A DNA stretch of 23,253 nucleotides from NCBI RefSeq assembly GCF_910586915.1, contig NZ_CAJULN010000043.1:1-23253 (forward strand). The letters are read 5' to 3'. The notes below the pieces were generated by a model, which saw nothing but the letters and a program-made list of their open reading frames with translations, was not told the DNA's origin and did no database searches. The position numbers were made by a program, and so were the translations under genes. The stretch comes from an uncultured Bacteroides sp. (GTDB lineage: Bacteria > Bacteroidota > Bacteroidia > Bacteroidales > Bacteroidaceae). Shown piece after piece: positions 7,441-16,015 of the stretch (its first letter is position 1; each line of letters begins with the position of its first letter).

Positions 7441-9981
7441 TTATCCGCATCGGGAAGTACCGCAAGTCGTACAAATCAGACAGCCTTCCTGATATACCAG
7501 TGTTTCATTTCCGCAGTTCGGACACTTCTTGCCTTTGGCTTCGGTGCCATCTTGGATGTACTTCTTCAACGCCCGTTCCACACCATTTTTCCAAGTGTTG
7601 ATATTTTCGCTGTTCAATTGCAGCGAGCCTACCAGTTTGATAACTTGTTCAATCGGCATCCGGTAGCGGAGTACGCCCGAAATCAGTTTCGCATAGTTCC
7701 AATACTCCTTGTTGAATTTCTCCGACAATCCTTCGATGGTGGTCTTATATCCGCGCTTGTTCTCGAACTGGAAGTCGTAGCGTTTCGTACCGTCTTCATC
7801 CTTGTTTTTAATGATGCGTCCGCTGGTCACGCTCTTGGGAAGCGAGATTCCTTCTTCGTCGTCTTGCAAACCGGTGAAGATTTCGTAAGGATATCCGTCC
7901 AGCAGGCCGACGAAGGCTACCCATTTCTCCTTGTTGTTTTGGAAACGTACCACGTCTGCCTCCAAAACCTTCGGACGTACCTCTACAACTGTGGGCGGTT
8001 TGCAGGGAGGTAGTTCGGCTTTCTTCTTTTCCGACTTGGTAGAAATCAATACGCCTGAACGGGAACCGTCGCGATAAACGGTACAGCCTTTACAACCCGA
8101 TTTCCATGCTTCTACATACAAGCGGTTTACCAAATCCTCGTCCACATCGCTCGGCAGATTGATGGTCACGCTAATGGAATGGTCTACCCATTTCTGGATT
8201 CTTCCCTGCATCTTCACTTTCATCAACCAGTCTACGTCGTTGGACGTAGCTTTGTAATAAGGAGATTTGGCTACCAGTTCGTCAATCTCTTCTTGGGTAT
8301 AGCGCTTAGCAGGGTCATAGCCGTTTGCTTCCATCCACGTAACAAACTTGTGGTGGAATACAATATACTCTTCAAATGCATCTCCTGTTTCGTCAACGAA
8401 GTCCACGCGTACGTTTGTGTCGTTCGGGTTTACCTTTCTTCTGCGTTTGTAAACCGGCAGGAACACTGGTTCGATGCCCGAAGTGGTTTGAGTCATCAGG
8501 CTGGTGGTTCCGGTAGGAGCGATGGTTAGGCAGGCGATGTTGCGGCGTCCGTACTTCTTCATATCTTCATACAAAGCCGGGTCTGCTTCTGCCAGACGTT
8601 GGATGAACGGATTGTTCTGTTCGCGCTTGCTGTCATATACGTCGAAAGCACCACGCTCTTTGGCCATCTCTACCGAGGAACGGTAAGCACCGAGCGCTAT
8701 TGCCTTGTGTACTTTTTCTGAGAATTCCGTAGCTTCTTCCGTTCCGTAGCGCAGCCCTAAAGCGGCAAGCATATCTCCTTCGGCGGTGATACCTACGCCG
8801 GTGCGGCGGCCTTGTCCGCTCTTCGTGTATATTTTCTCCCAAAGTCCGCGTTCCGCACGTTTCACCTCTTCGCTTTCTGGGTCTTCGTCAATCTTTTGCA
8901 TGATACGCTCGATTTTTTCCAGTTCGAGGTCGATGATATCATCCATGATGCGTTGTGCCAAAGCGATGTGTTTTTGGAACAAATCAAAATCGAAGTATGC
9001 GTCCGGCTTGAACGGATTGACTACGTAAGAATACAGATTGATGGCAAGCAGGCGGCAAGAGTCGTAAGGACACAAAGGTATTTCACCGCAGGGATTGGTC
9101 GATACGGTTCGGTATCCCAAGTCGGCATAACAATCGGGCACAGATTCGCGGATGATAGTATCCCAAAACAAGACACCCGGTTCTGCCGATTTCCATGCGT
9201 TGTGAACAATCTTCTTCCACAATGTGGAAGCGTCTATTTCTTTCGTAAATAAGGGCTTTTCTGAATCGATGGGGTATTGCTGCACATAAGGTTTCGCATC
9301 TACGGCAGCTTGCATGAAAGCATCGTCCAATTTTACCGAAACGTTTGCTCCGGTCACCTTTCCTTCTGTCATCTTGGCGTCGATAAACGCTTCAGAATCC
9401 GGGTGTTTGATGGATACGCTCAGCATCAATGCGCCGCGGCGACCGTCCTGGGCTACTTCGCGGGTCGAATTGGAGTAGCGTTCCATGAATGGGACAAGTC
9501 CGGTGGAAGTGAGTGCCGAGTTTTTGACGGGAGAACCTTTCGGGCGGATGTGTGACAGGTCGTGACCTACGCCACCGCGTCTTTTCATCAGTTGCACTTG
9601 TTCTTCGTCAATCTTGATGATGGCTCCGTAAGAGTCGGCAGCACCGTCTACTCCGATAACGAAGCAATTGGACAGTGAAGCAACCTGATAATCGTTGCCG
9701 ATTCCCGTCATCGGGCTGCCCTGGGGAACGATATATTTGAAGTGGTCTAATAAGCCGTACAACTCTTCTGCCGTAAGCCCATTCGGATACTTTGATTCGA
9801 TGCGTGCCACTTCGTTTGCAATTCTCCAATGCATATCTTCCGGAGACTTTTCATAGATATTCCCGAAAGAATCTTTTACTGCATATTTGTTGACCCAAAC
9901 CCTTGCAGCAAGCTCGTCGCCTTGAAAATATCGTAAAGATTCTTCATAGGCTTCTTCATAAGAATAAATTTGTTTTTCCAC
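7441..9981 (-). CDS. nrdJ: Adenosylcobalamin-dependent (class II) ribonucleotide reductase
   Basis: 846 residues. Class II RNRs reduce ribonucleotides to deoxyribonucleotides using coenzyme B12 and no oxygen, so they work in both anaerobic and micro-oxic cells. Visible residues: C106 (SNCFV) and C309 as the likely redox pair, the thiyl-radical C298 with E300 in STNPCGEIPLC (11-residue C298-C309 spacing), and APTGTTSLMTQTTSGIEP (488-505) in the barrel. A B12-dependent-RNR C-terminal region with GCKGCTVYRDGS (629-640) follows. The tail is a zinc-ribbon-like domain with C820, C823, C834, C837, C840 and C845. It is a single-gene unit with a near-consensus promoter, a 5'-leader hairpin and its own terminator. 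Confidence 0.95.
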   Translation of the reverse strand: MEKQIYSYEEAYEESLRYFQGDELAARVWVNKYAVKDSFGNIYEKSPEDMHWRIANEVARIESKYPNGLTAEELYGLLDHFKYIVPQGSPMTGIGNDYQVASLSNCFVIGVDGAADSYGAIIKIDEEQVQLMKRRGGVGHDLSHIRPKGSPVKNSALTSTGLVPFMERYSNSTREVAQDGRRGALMLSVSIKHPDSEAFIDAKMTEGKVTGANVSVKLDDAFMQAAVDAKPYVQQYPIDSEKPLFTKEIDASTLWKKIVHNAWKSAEPGVLFWDTIIRESVPDCYADLGYRTVSTNPCGEIPLCPYDSCRLLAINLYSYVVNPFKPDAYFDFDLFQKHIALAQRIMDDIIDLELEKIERIMQKIDEDPESEEVKRAERGLWEKIYTKSGQGRRTGVGITAEGDMLAALGLRYGTEEATEFSEKVHKAIALGAYRSSVEMAKERGAFDVYDSKREQNNPFIQRLAEADPALYEDMKKYGRRNIACLTIAPTGTTSLMTQTTSGIEPVFLPVYKRRRKVNPNDTNVRVDFVDETGDAFEEYIVFHHKFVTWMEANGYDPAKRYTQEEIDELVAKSPYYKATSNDVDWLMKVKMQGRIQKWVDHSISVTINLPSDVDEDLVNRLYVEAWKSGCKGCTVYRDGSRSGVLISTKSEKKKAELPPCKPPTVVEVRPKVLEADVVRFQNNKEKWVAFVGLLDGYPYEIFTGLQDDEEGISLPKSVTSGRIIKNKDEDGTKRYDFQFENKRGYKTTIEGLSEKFNKEYWNYAKLISGVLRYRMPIEQVIKLVGSLQLNSENINTWKNGVERALKKYIQDGTEAKGKKCPNCGNETLVYQEGCLICTTCGTSRCG

Positions 9982-10004
9982 GATTCAAATGGTGTTAAAT
10001 CTCA

Positions 10005-10048
10005 TTGTTAAATAAGTAATAGTGTAGAAGTTTACTTATCGTTAACAA
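10005..10048 (-). promoter_or_regulatory. Hairpin in the nrdJ 5' leader
   Basis: On the transcript strand TTGTTAA (10048-10042), a two-base bulge and ATAAGTAA (10039-10032) pair with TTACTTAT (10019-10012) and TTAACAA (10011-10005). This gives 15 base pairs with a 12-base loop, starting right at the predicted transcription start (about 10051) and ending 23 bases before the ATG. It is too small to be a cobalamin riboswitch. Confidence 0.5.
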
Positions 10049-10057
10049 ATGTGGGCG

Positions 10058-10088
10058 CAAAGCTAAGAATGTTTTTTAATCTATCAAA
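10058..10088 (-). promoter_or_regulatory. Strong promoter for nrdJ
   Basis: On the minus strand TTTG (10085-10088), a 19-base spacer and TAGCTTTG (10058-10065) match the Bacteroides sigma-ABfr consensus exactly. Transcription should start near 10051, leaving a leader of about 70 bases. Confidence 0.8.
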
Positions 10089-10247
10089 ATAAAAATGAAA
10101 CAATTTATTAACAGGCTGTAAGTTTTCCGTTTATAAAAGATAAGTATTTGATAAACAATGAAATTGTGAATTTGTTTAAAGGTTAAAGTTTTCCAAAAAG
10201 AAAATTATTATCAGAAGTGTGTATAGCGGAATCGTTTTTTCTTTTTA

Positions 10248-10255
10248 TATCTTTG
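10248..10255 (+). promoter_or_regulatory. -7 box for the nitroreductase gene
   Basis: TATCTTTG is an exact TAnnTTTG match followed by C. It lies only 12 bases before the ATG at 10268, so the leader would be a few bases long. No TTTG is present at the -33 position. The rest of 10090-10247 is AT-rich with nothing recognised. Confidence 0.5.
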
Positions 10256-10267
10256 CAAAAAAAAGAT

Positions 10268-11011
10268 ATGTTTGAAACCGTAAAGAACAGAAGAACAATC
10301 AGGAAATACCAATCGAAAGATATTGCGCCTGGTTTGTTAAATGATTTGCTCGAAACCTCTTTCCGTGCTTCTACGATGGGGGGAATGCAGCTTTATAGTG
10401 TAATCGTCACTCGCGACGAGAAAATGAAGGAGCAGCTTGCGCCTGCTCATTTCAATCAGCCGATGGTGAAAAATGCACCGGTGGTACTTACTTTTTGTGC
10501 CGATTTCCGTCGGTTCAGCAAATGGTGCGAACAACGGAAGGCCGTGCCGGGCTATGATAACTTAATGTCTTTTATGAATGCGTCTATGGATACTTTGCTC
10601 GTTGCGCAGACTTTCTGTACGCTGGCAGAAGAAGCAGGACTCGGCATTTGCTATTTGGGTACCACTACTTACAATCCCCAGATGATTATTGATACGCTTC
10701 AACTGCCCGGACTGGTGTTTCCTCTCACGACGGTAACGGTGGGCTATCCCGACGGAGTTCCCTCGCAGGTAGACCGCTTGCCTTTGGAAGCAGCCGTGCA
10801 TACGGAAAAATACCATGATTATACGCCGGAAACGATAGATAAAATATATGCGTATAAAGAATCATTGCCGGAAAACCAACAATTTATCGAAGAGAATAAG
10901 AAAGAAACTTTGGCTCAGGTGTTTACAGATGTACGTTATACGAAGAAAGATAACGAATTTATGTCTGAAAATCTGTTGGAAGTACTCCGTCGGCAAGGGT
11001 TCTTGAAATAG
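10268..11011 (+). CDS. Nitroreductase family FMN-dependent oxidoreductase
   Basis: 247 residues, normal for the nitroreductase fold. These FMN enzymes reduce nitro-aromatics, quinones or flavins with NAD(P)H. The N-terminus MFETVKNRRTIRKYQ carries the conserved RR-xxR-xY pattern that contacts the FMN phosphate, and ASTMGGMQLYSVIV (34-47) is the usual following helix-strand. A central GLGICYLGTTTYNP segment and the FPLTTVTVGYP strand complete the fold. The ATG at 10268 is preferred over one at 10217, which lies upstream of the -7 box. It is a single-gene unit convergent with dnaA. The physiological substrate cannot be told; nitroimidazole activation is known for some relatives but is not shown here. 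Confidence 0.88.
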   Translation: MFETVKNRRTIRKYQSKDIAPGLLNDLLETSFRASTMGGMQLYSVIVTRDEKMKEQLAPAHFNQPMVKNAPVVLTFCADFRRFSKWCEQRKAVPGYDNLMSFMNASMDTLLVAQTFCTLAEEAGLGICYLGTTTYNPQMIIDTLQLPGLVFPLTTVTVGYPDGVPSQVDRLPLEAAVHTEKYHDYTPETIDKIYAYKESLPENQQFIEENKKETLAQVFTDVRYTKKDNEFMSENLLEVLRRQGFLK

Positions 11012-11023
11012 TGACTCTTGTTT

Positions 11024-11084
11024 CAGTGATTAGTGATTAACTGCTTGAAGTGTGAATGCACAACTTGTTAATAACTAATCACTG
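11024..11084. terminator. Long bidirectional terminator between the nitroreductase gene and dnaA
   Basis: CAGTGATTAGT (11024-11034) and ACTAATCACTG (11074-11084) form a perfect 11-bp stem. ATTAAC/GTTAAT continues it inside after one mismatch, and AAGT-GTG/CAC-ACTT can pair further in. On the plus strand TTTTATTCTTTTTTT follows, a good terminator tail for the nitroreductase gene. The stem lies immediately past the dnaA TAA, so it can serve both genes. Confidence 0.75.
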
Positions 11085-11086
11085 TT

Positions 11087-12499
11087 TTATTCTTTTTTTC
11101 TTAGTAACGACTCAATTTCCTGTACTTCTGCGCTAAAACTCTTATCCACCTCCAATTGGCCTTTTACGGTCTTGCAGGCATGAAGTACGGTTGCATGGTC
11201 TTTGTTGCCGATGAACTTGCCTATCTTCGATGTTGAAAAGTCTGTGTGATTCTTGGCAAGATACATGGCGATTTGTCTTGCTTGCACTACCTCCCTCTTT
11301 CTCGATTTGGTGTGGATGGCAGCCGGTTCCAAATCGAAATGCTTGCATACCACCTTGAGGATATCATCGATGGTGACAGCCTTTGTTTCGTTATGAACCA
11401 CTCCATGTACGATGTGCTGTGCCAAATCCATGTCTATTTCCTTATTGAAAATAGTAGAGCGTGCCATGATTGCGATAACGATACCCTCCAAGTCGCGCAC
11501 GCTTTCGTTTACATTCTCGGCAATGTAGTCAATCACTTCTTCCGGGAATTGCAATCCGTCGCGGTGTATTTTGTTGCGTAGAATGTTCTTACGCAGTTCT
11601 ACGGTCGGTTTCTCCAATTCTGCCACCATACCCCATTTGAAGCGGGTGAGCAGGCGTTCTTCGATACCTTGCAGCAAGATAGGTGCGCGGTCGGAAGTCA
11701 GTATAAGCTGTTTTCCGTTCTGGTGCAGGTGGTTGAAGATGTGGAAGAAGTTGTTCTGCGTCTTGGTTACTCCGGCAAACTCCTGAATATCATCGATGAT
11801 TAATACATCAATCGTCTGGTAAAACTTGATGAAGTCTATCGTAGTGTTGTTTCGTACGGAGTCGGTGTATTGCACTTGAAACAGGTGTGCCGATACATAC
11901 AACACTCTCTTGTCGGGATATAACTCTCTGATTTTGGTACCTATCGCGTTGGCGAGGTGTGTTTTGCCCACCCCCGACGCTCCATAGAGGAACAACGGAT
12001 TGAACGCAGTGCCTCCGGGCTTTTGCGCTACGGCTTCGGCTACGCTTCTCGGCAACTTGTTGCTGTATCCTTCGATGAAGTTTTCGAAATTATAATTGGG
12101 GTTCAAATGCGGGTCTAAGTCTTGAACAGCAGGAGCTTTCAAGACATTAGGCGCTTTGTTTCCGTCAAATATGCTTTTGGGAGTAACGGCTGTAGAACGA
12201 TTGCTTGCTTCGAGATTCACGGTCTGATTCGGAATCGAAGTCTTGTCCACCATGACGTTGTACATCAACTTGGTTCCTTCTCCGATAACCTTATACAAGG
12301 TCTTGCGTATCAAGTCTACAAATCTCTCTTCCAGTATTTCATAGAAAAACTGGCTGGGGATTTGTAAAATCAATGTCTTGTCCTCATATTTCAATGGGAC
12401 AATCGGGGCAAACCAAGTATTATATGTCGTCTCGGGAACATTGTCTTTTATGATGTCGAGACAGCGGTTCCAAAGTACGACATGATTTGATTCAATCAT
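11087..12499 (-). CDS. dnaA: Chromosomal replication initiator protein DnaA
   Basis: 470 residues, typical for Bacteroidetes. DnaA-ATP binds DnaA boxes at oriC and opens the duplex. Domain I is about residues 1-85 (LWNRCLDIIKDN), and domain II is a short variable linker to about 135. Domain III is AAA+: Walker A GASGVGKT (173-180), Walker B LIIDD (233-237) and a box VII arginine near R286 (LLTRF). Domain IV is the HTH DNA-binding part with RKREVVQARQIAMYL (400-414) and the DnaA signature GNKDHATVLHACKTV (431-445). The gene stands alone: neighbours are not dnaN or recF. A Bacteroides-type promoter lies upstream, and the ATG at 12499 gives the expected N-terminus MIESNHVVLW. Confidence 0.97.
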   Translation of the reverse strand: MIESNHVVLWNRCLDIIKDNVPETTYNTWFAPIVPLKYEDKTLILQIPSQFFYEILEERFVDLIRKTLYKVIGEGTKLMYNVMVDKTSIPNQTVNLEASNRSTAVTPKSIFDGNKAPNVLKAPAVQDLDPHLNPNYNFENFIEGYSNKLPRSVAEAVAQKPGGTAFNPLFLYGASGVGKTHLANAIGTKIRELYPDKRVLYVSAHLFQVQYTDSVRNNTTIDFIKFYQTIDVLIIDDIQEFAGVTKTQNNFFHIFNHLHQNGKQLILTSDRAPILLQGIEERLLTRFKWGMVAELEKPTVELRKNILRNKIHRDGLQFPEEVIDYIAENVNESVRDLEGIVIAIMARSTIFNKEIDMDLAQHIVHGVVHNETKAVTIDDILKVVCKHFDLEPAAIHTKSRKREVVQARQIAMYLAKNHTDFSTSKIGKFIGNKDHATVLHACKTVKGQLEVDKSFSAEVQEIESLLRKKE

Positions 12500-12545
12500 A
12501 GCTACTTTTAATACATTTATTAATTAAGCAAAACTTCTACGGTTG

Positions 12546-12577
12546 CAAAATTGGGAATCTTATTCGGAAAAAACAAA
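12546..12577 (-). promoter_or_regulatory. Promoter for dnaA
   Basis: On the minus strand TTTG (12574-12577), a 20-base spacer and CAATTTTG (12546-12553), followed by C, fit the Bacteroides consensus with one mismatch in the -7 box. The ATG is about 40 bases downstream of the predicted start. The remaining gap (12578-12728) is AT-rich with no DnaA-box cluster that I can see. Confidence 0.55.
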
Positions 12578-12728
12578 TCACCTTTTTTTTGTTTTTTTTC
12601 GTGATAACAATAATGTGTTTACTTTCAATGACTTATATCCATTTGTCGTAACACGCTATGCGAATCCGTATTTGCGAAAGTATAAGTGTTTGTTCTTTAA
12701 TGTGTTATATATTCCTTTTTATCATTGT

Positions 12729-12755
12729 TTCCCGTACATGACGTTTGTACGGGAA
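12729..12755 (-). terminator. Perfect hairpin between dnaA and the MCE operon
   Basis: TTCCCGTACA (12729-12738) and TGTACGGGAA (12746-12755) form a perfect 10-bp stem with a 7-base loop, about 95 bases past the MCE gene stop. There is no proper U-run on either strand (minus-strand tail ACAATGATAAAAAGG), so terminator is the likeliest reading but not proven. Confidence 0.45.
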
Positions 12756-12850
12756 TATTATTTCAGTTTGTAGAAAGACATTTGAGAAGCAATGATACGC
12801 TTTTCGGGCGCGCATCGTTATTTAGATAAAATCTATATAGCGATGAAATG

Positions 12851-13744
12851 CTACTTGTCTTTCTTGCCGAACAATGAGAAGTGAACATAGCGTTTCGGGT
12901 GTTCTTTCAAGTCTTCCAACAAGCTGGCTGCGTTTTCGGTAGTAGCGTTCAGATTGTTGTATAAAGACGGGTCGTTGAAGAGCAGTCCGAGGGTGTTGTC
13001 TTTGCTGTTCAGCCTCTCTGTCAATGTTTGTACGTTGGCCAATGTTTCGTCTATTTTTTTGAATGCAGATGTATAGTCTACTTCTTTCAGATTTCCACTG
13101 ATGGCTACGAAGTTTTCGCCGATTGCATTCAGTTTTCTGGTGAGTTGCGGGATGTCGTTGCCCATGAGTCCTTTCACTTGCGAGCTTACTGCCGCTAAGT
13201 TGGCGGTGGTTGTCTCTATGGAATGCAAAGTGGCGGGGATACTCTTATCTCCCAAGATGTTGTTTAGCGAGGTGAGGATGGAGTCCAGTTTCGGAATCAT
13301 TTCCTCCACTTTCGGGATGAGTTTCGCGGCACTTTCCATCATACCGTTGTTTACTACGCCGGGGATTGTATCGCCTACGGCATATTTCTCGCGCGGGTTG
13401 TTTGCCAGGAGTATGTTCATGCGTACCCCACCCATCAGTTCGGATACCAGTTCGGCACTGCTGCCTTTGGGGATGCGCAGTTCGTTGTCCAATTCCACTT
13501 CCACTACTACGTTGCCGGGAGTTGTGTGGTCATAGTAGATGTCGCGGACAATACCTACCCGCACTCCGTCTGCAAAGACCGGACTCGACTTGGTGAGTCC
13601 GTTCACATTCTGAAATTTGGCATAGAAATAGCTGGAAGGCTGGAACATATGTATCCCTTTCAACCAGTTGATTCCGTAAACAAGCACGCACAGTGCAATG
13701 ATACCTGCAATACCTATTCTGACTTCTTTTGTAATGTACTTCAT
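12851..13744 (-). CDS. MlaD/MCE-family lipid transport protein
   Basis: 297 residues. MCE proteins bind phospholipids or other hydrophobic molecules and, with a YrbE permease and an ATPase, move lipids between membranes. The N-terminus has one membrane span (about residues 8-26, VRIGIAGIIALCVLVYGIN), anchoring it in the inner membrane. The MCE domain covers about 37-114 (FYAKFQNVNGLTKSSPVFADGVRVGIV through GVRMNILL). The remainder (about 130-280) looks helical, with heptad-like Leu/Ile spacing that could form a periplasmic needle. It starts 15 bases after the amidase stop, so it belongs to that operon. No ATPase or permease partner is next to it here. Confidence 0.9.
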   Translation of the reverse strand: MKYITKEVRIGIAGIIALCVLVYGINWLKGIHMFQPSSYFYAKFQNVNGLTKSSPVFADGVRVGIVRDIYYDHTTPGNVVVEVELDNELRIPKGSSAELVSELMGGVRMNILLANNPREKYAVGDTIPGVVNNGMMESAAKLIPKVEEMIPKLDSILTSLNNILGDKSIPATLHSIETTTANLAAVSSQVKGLMGNDIPQLTRKLNAIGENFVAISGNLKEVDYTSAFKKIDETLANVQTLTERLNSKDNTLGLLFNDPSLYNNLNATTENAASLLEDLKEHPKRYVHFSLFGKKDK

Positions 13745-13759
13745 ATTTAATCTTCGTAT

Positions 13760-14977
13760 TTATTTCTTTCTTTTCTTTTTGAATTCGGCTATGGCTTCTC
13801 TGACGTCCGTTTTCTCTCCGTTGCGGAAAGCAATGATGAAGGAGTCTTTGAATTGCGGCGTAATGGCGCGTTTGGTACGCAGCACTTTGTTGTAGTCGCT
13901 TGAAGCGCCATATGTATATTTATACAAGCCCTTCTCTTTGTAATACTCCACGTTCTTCAATCCCTTCAGGCGCCTGTCGTTCTTGGCAAGAGGTTTGGAA
14001 GAGGTGAGTATCTGTATCTTAAACGTAATTTCGCTGTCGTTGGTTGCGCTTTGCGATGCAATTGGGCGTTTGGTAGCTGTTTTTGTTGCCGGGGCGGGTT
14101 TGGTTTTGCTTTTTGCCGGGAGAGTTTTTTCTGCGATTTCCGGTGTTTCGTCCTGTCCGTCCGGGATAACGGTCTTGCTGCTTCCTGTGAGGCGCAGTTC
14201 GTGTTCTCTTTTATAATGAAGGAAAGCATGATAAATCCCTTTTGCCATCGTTGAGGCTCCTGCTTCGGAAACCAGATACCGTTCTTCTTCGGGGGTGGAG
14301 ATGAATCCCAATTCTATCAGGATGCTCGGCATGGCACTTGCTTTCAGCACGAGGAATCCCGCCTGGTGCACTCCCCGGTCTGCCCGTTTGCAGGTGTGGC
14401 GGAATTGTTTTTGCATCAGCGAGGCGAGGTGTACACTCTGCTTCATATACTTGTCCTGCATGAATTCGAATATGATGTAGGATTCTGCGGAGTTGGGGTC
14501 GAAGCCGGCATACCGTGTCTCGTAATCGCTTTCATAGAGAATCACGGAGTTTTCCCGTTTGGCTACTTCCAGGTTGGCGTCCGACTTAGCCAATCCCAGT
14601 GTCCAGGTAGATGCGCCTTTCACGGTGCGGTTGTTTGCCAGGGCGTTGGTGTGGATGGAGATGAAGAGGTCGGCTTTGGCGTTGTTTGCTATATCCGCTC
14701 GCCGTGCCAGTGGTATGAAAACATCTTTGCTGCGTGTATAAATCACTTTCACATCGTCGCAGTTTCTTTTTATCAGGTTTCCTACCTTGAGGGCAACGTT
14801 GAGGTTGATGTTTTTTTCTTTGGCTATTTTACCTACGGCACCGGGGTCGTGTCCGCCGTGTCCGGCGTCGATGACTACGACAAAATCCTTCCCCCATAGA
14901 TGGCCGGTGCATGAGGGCAGAAAAAGTAGCCAGAGGCATATGCATATATATAGTATGTATGGTCTATCCGGTTTCAT
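13760..14977 (-). CDS. N-acetylmuramoyl-L-alanine amidase (Amidase_3), putative lipoprotein
   Basis: 405 residues. The enzyme cleaves the amide bond between MurNAc and the stem peptide in peptidoglycan, in septum splitting or turnover. The N-terminus has a hydrophobic stretch (8-21) ending in LPSC with C23, which resembles a lipobox. The Amidase_3 domain runs about 32-255: zinc ligands H40 (DAGHGG), E54 and H109 (SIHTNA), and catalytic E222 (LIELGF). A Lys/Thr/Pro/Ala-rich linker (about 270-312) leads to a C-terminal SPOR-like domain (ITFKIQILTSSKPL onwards). The ATG at 14977 is chosen because the alternative at 14995 lies inside the -7 box at 14993-15000. It is first in an operon with the MCE gene. 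Confidence 0.92.
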   Translation of the reverse strand: MKPDRPYILYICICLWLLFLPSCTGHLWGKDFVVVIDAGHGGHDPGAVGKIAKEKNINLNVALKVGNLIKRNCDDVKVIYTRSKDVFIPLARRADIANNAKADLFISIHTNALANNRTVKGASTWTLGLAKSDANLEVAKRENSVILYESDYETRYAGFDPNSAESYIIFEFMQDKYMKQSVHLASLMQKQFRHTCKRADRGVHQAGFLVLKASAMPSILIELGFISTPEEERYLVSEAGASTMAKGIYHAFLHYKREHELRLTGSSKTVIPDGQDETPEIAEKTLPAKSKTKPAPATKTATKRPIASQSATNDSEITFKIQILTSSKPLAKNDRRLKGLKNVEYYKEKGLYKYTYGASSDYNKVLRTKRAITPQFKDSFIIAFRNGEKTDVREAIAEFKKKRKK

Positions 14978-14992
14978 ATTTATAACACGCTG

Positions 14993-15000
14993 CAAATGTA
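14993..15000 (-). promoter_or_regulatory. -7 box for the amidase-MCE operon
   Basis: On the minus strand TACATTTG followed by C is an exact TAnnTTTG match. It rules out the in-frame ATG at 14995 as a start and sets the amidase ATG at 14977. No TTTG is visible at -33. Confidence 0.55.
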
Positions 15001-15085
15001 GCAGAAATTTGTAGAAAACTTATGATTTGCCATTAAGTTTTGTGTTTTTTTCGGTTTAATGGTAGCTTTTTTCCCGGAATCTCTG

Positions 15086-15093
15086 TTACTTTG
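15086..15093 (+). promoter_or_regulatory. -7 box for the transporter gene
   Basis: TTACTTTG followed by C matches TAnnTTTG with one mismatch. It lies 25 bases before the ATG at 15119 and disfavours the longer in-frame start at 15059. Confidence 0.45.
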
Positions 15094-15118
15094 CGCGTTG
15101 AAGTTAAAATATACGACG

Positions 15119-16015
15119 ATGCTTAAGCTTTTGAAGAATTGGACCTTACCTGTTGCCATGTTGACTGGCGCCGTGGGTTATCCACTGTTTATCGAACTCT
15201 CTTTCCTTACCCCATATCTTATTTTTACGATGTTGCTGCTGACTTTCTGCAAGGTGTCTCCGTGCGATTTGAAGCCCAGACCGCTTCATGCGTGGCTGTT
15301 GTCGATTCAGATTGGCGGCGCGTTGGCGGCCTACTTGCTGCTTTGCCGGTTGGATAAAGTTGTGGCGGAGGGTGTGATGGTCTGCATCATTTGCCCCACG
15401 GCTACTGCCGCTGCGGTGGTCACGTCCAAGTTGGGGGGCAGTGCGGCGAGTCTGACTACTTATACGTTGCTTGCCAATATCGGGACGGCCATTGCCGTGC
15501 CGGTTTTTTTCCCGTTGGTGGAGGTGCATCCCGATGCCGGCTTTTGGCAGTCGTTCTCTTTGATTCTGAGCAAGGTGTTTCCGTTGCTGATTTGTCCGTT
15601 CCTGTTTGCGTGGCTGTTGCGCAAGGCGTTGCCGAAGGTGCATCAGGCCTTGTTGGAGTATCATGAGCTTGCTTTCTATTTGTGGGCTGTTTCGTTGACC
15701 ATCGTGACGGCACAGACTTTGTACTCGCTGCTCCATAACCCTGCCGACGGCTTTACTGAAATGATGATTGCCGTCGGGGCTTTGGCGGCTTGTTGCTTGC
15801 AGTTCTTTTTAGGGAAAACGATTGGCTCTGCCTACAACGACCGCATCAGTGGCGGCCAGGCGTTGGGGCAGAAGAACACGATTCTGGCTATTTGGATGGC
15901 TCATACCTATCTTAACCCGTTGTCGGCTGTTGCGCCCGGTTCGTATGTGCTGTGGCAAAATATAATAAATAGCTATCAGTTGTGGAAAAAGAGAAGAAAT
16001 GAGATAAAATATTAA
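15119..16015 (+). CDS. Bile acid:sodium symporter-like (BASS/SBF) membrane transporter
   Basis: 298 residues, mostly hydrophobic, with about nine or ten membrane spans. The overall pattern fits the bile acid:Na+ symporter superfamily: a conserved mid-protein IICPTATAAAVVTSKLGG segment (crossover-motif-like), a charged pair of helices, and a C-terminal GQKNTILAIWMAHTYLNP segment. Members carry organic anions such as bile acids, pantoate or keto acids; the substrate here is unknown. The start at 15119 (MLKLLKNWTLPVAML) follows the -7 box. The gene ends 178 bases before the integrase gene with no terminator hairpin after the stop, so the inserted element probably abuts it. The last few codons could have been altered by the insertion. 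Confidence 0.75.
   Translation: MLKLLKNWTLPVAMLTGAVGYPLFIELSFLTPYLIFTMLLLTFCKVSPCDLKPRPLHAWLLSIQIGGALAAYLLLCRLDKVVAEGVMVCIICPTATAAAVVTSKLGGSAASLTTYTLLANIGTAIAVPVFFPLVEVHPDAGFWQSFSLILSKVFPLLICPFLFAWLLRKALPKVHQALLEYHELAFYLWAVSLTIVTAQTLYSLLHNPADGFTEMMIAVGALAACCLQFFLGKTIGSAYNDRISGGQALGQKNTILAIWMAHTYLNPLSAVAPGSYVLWQNIINSYQLWKKRRNEIKY

Noticed and set aside
9982..10090. Cobalamin riboswitch in front of nrdJ
   Set aside because: The predicted leader is about 70 bases, has no B12-box-like sequence, and contains only a simple hairpin.
10005..10090. NrdR box pair in the nrdJ promoter
   Set aside because: Only a half-site-like ACACTAT is seen. There is no palindromic 16-mer of the expected form and no second box.
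12500..12850. oriC next to dnaA
   Set aside because: The gap is AT-rich, but I find no cluster of TTATCCACA-type boxes. The single near-match TTATCCACC at 11142-11150 is inside dnaA and alone. A GC-skew plot of the genome would decide.
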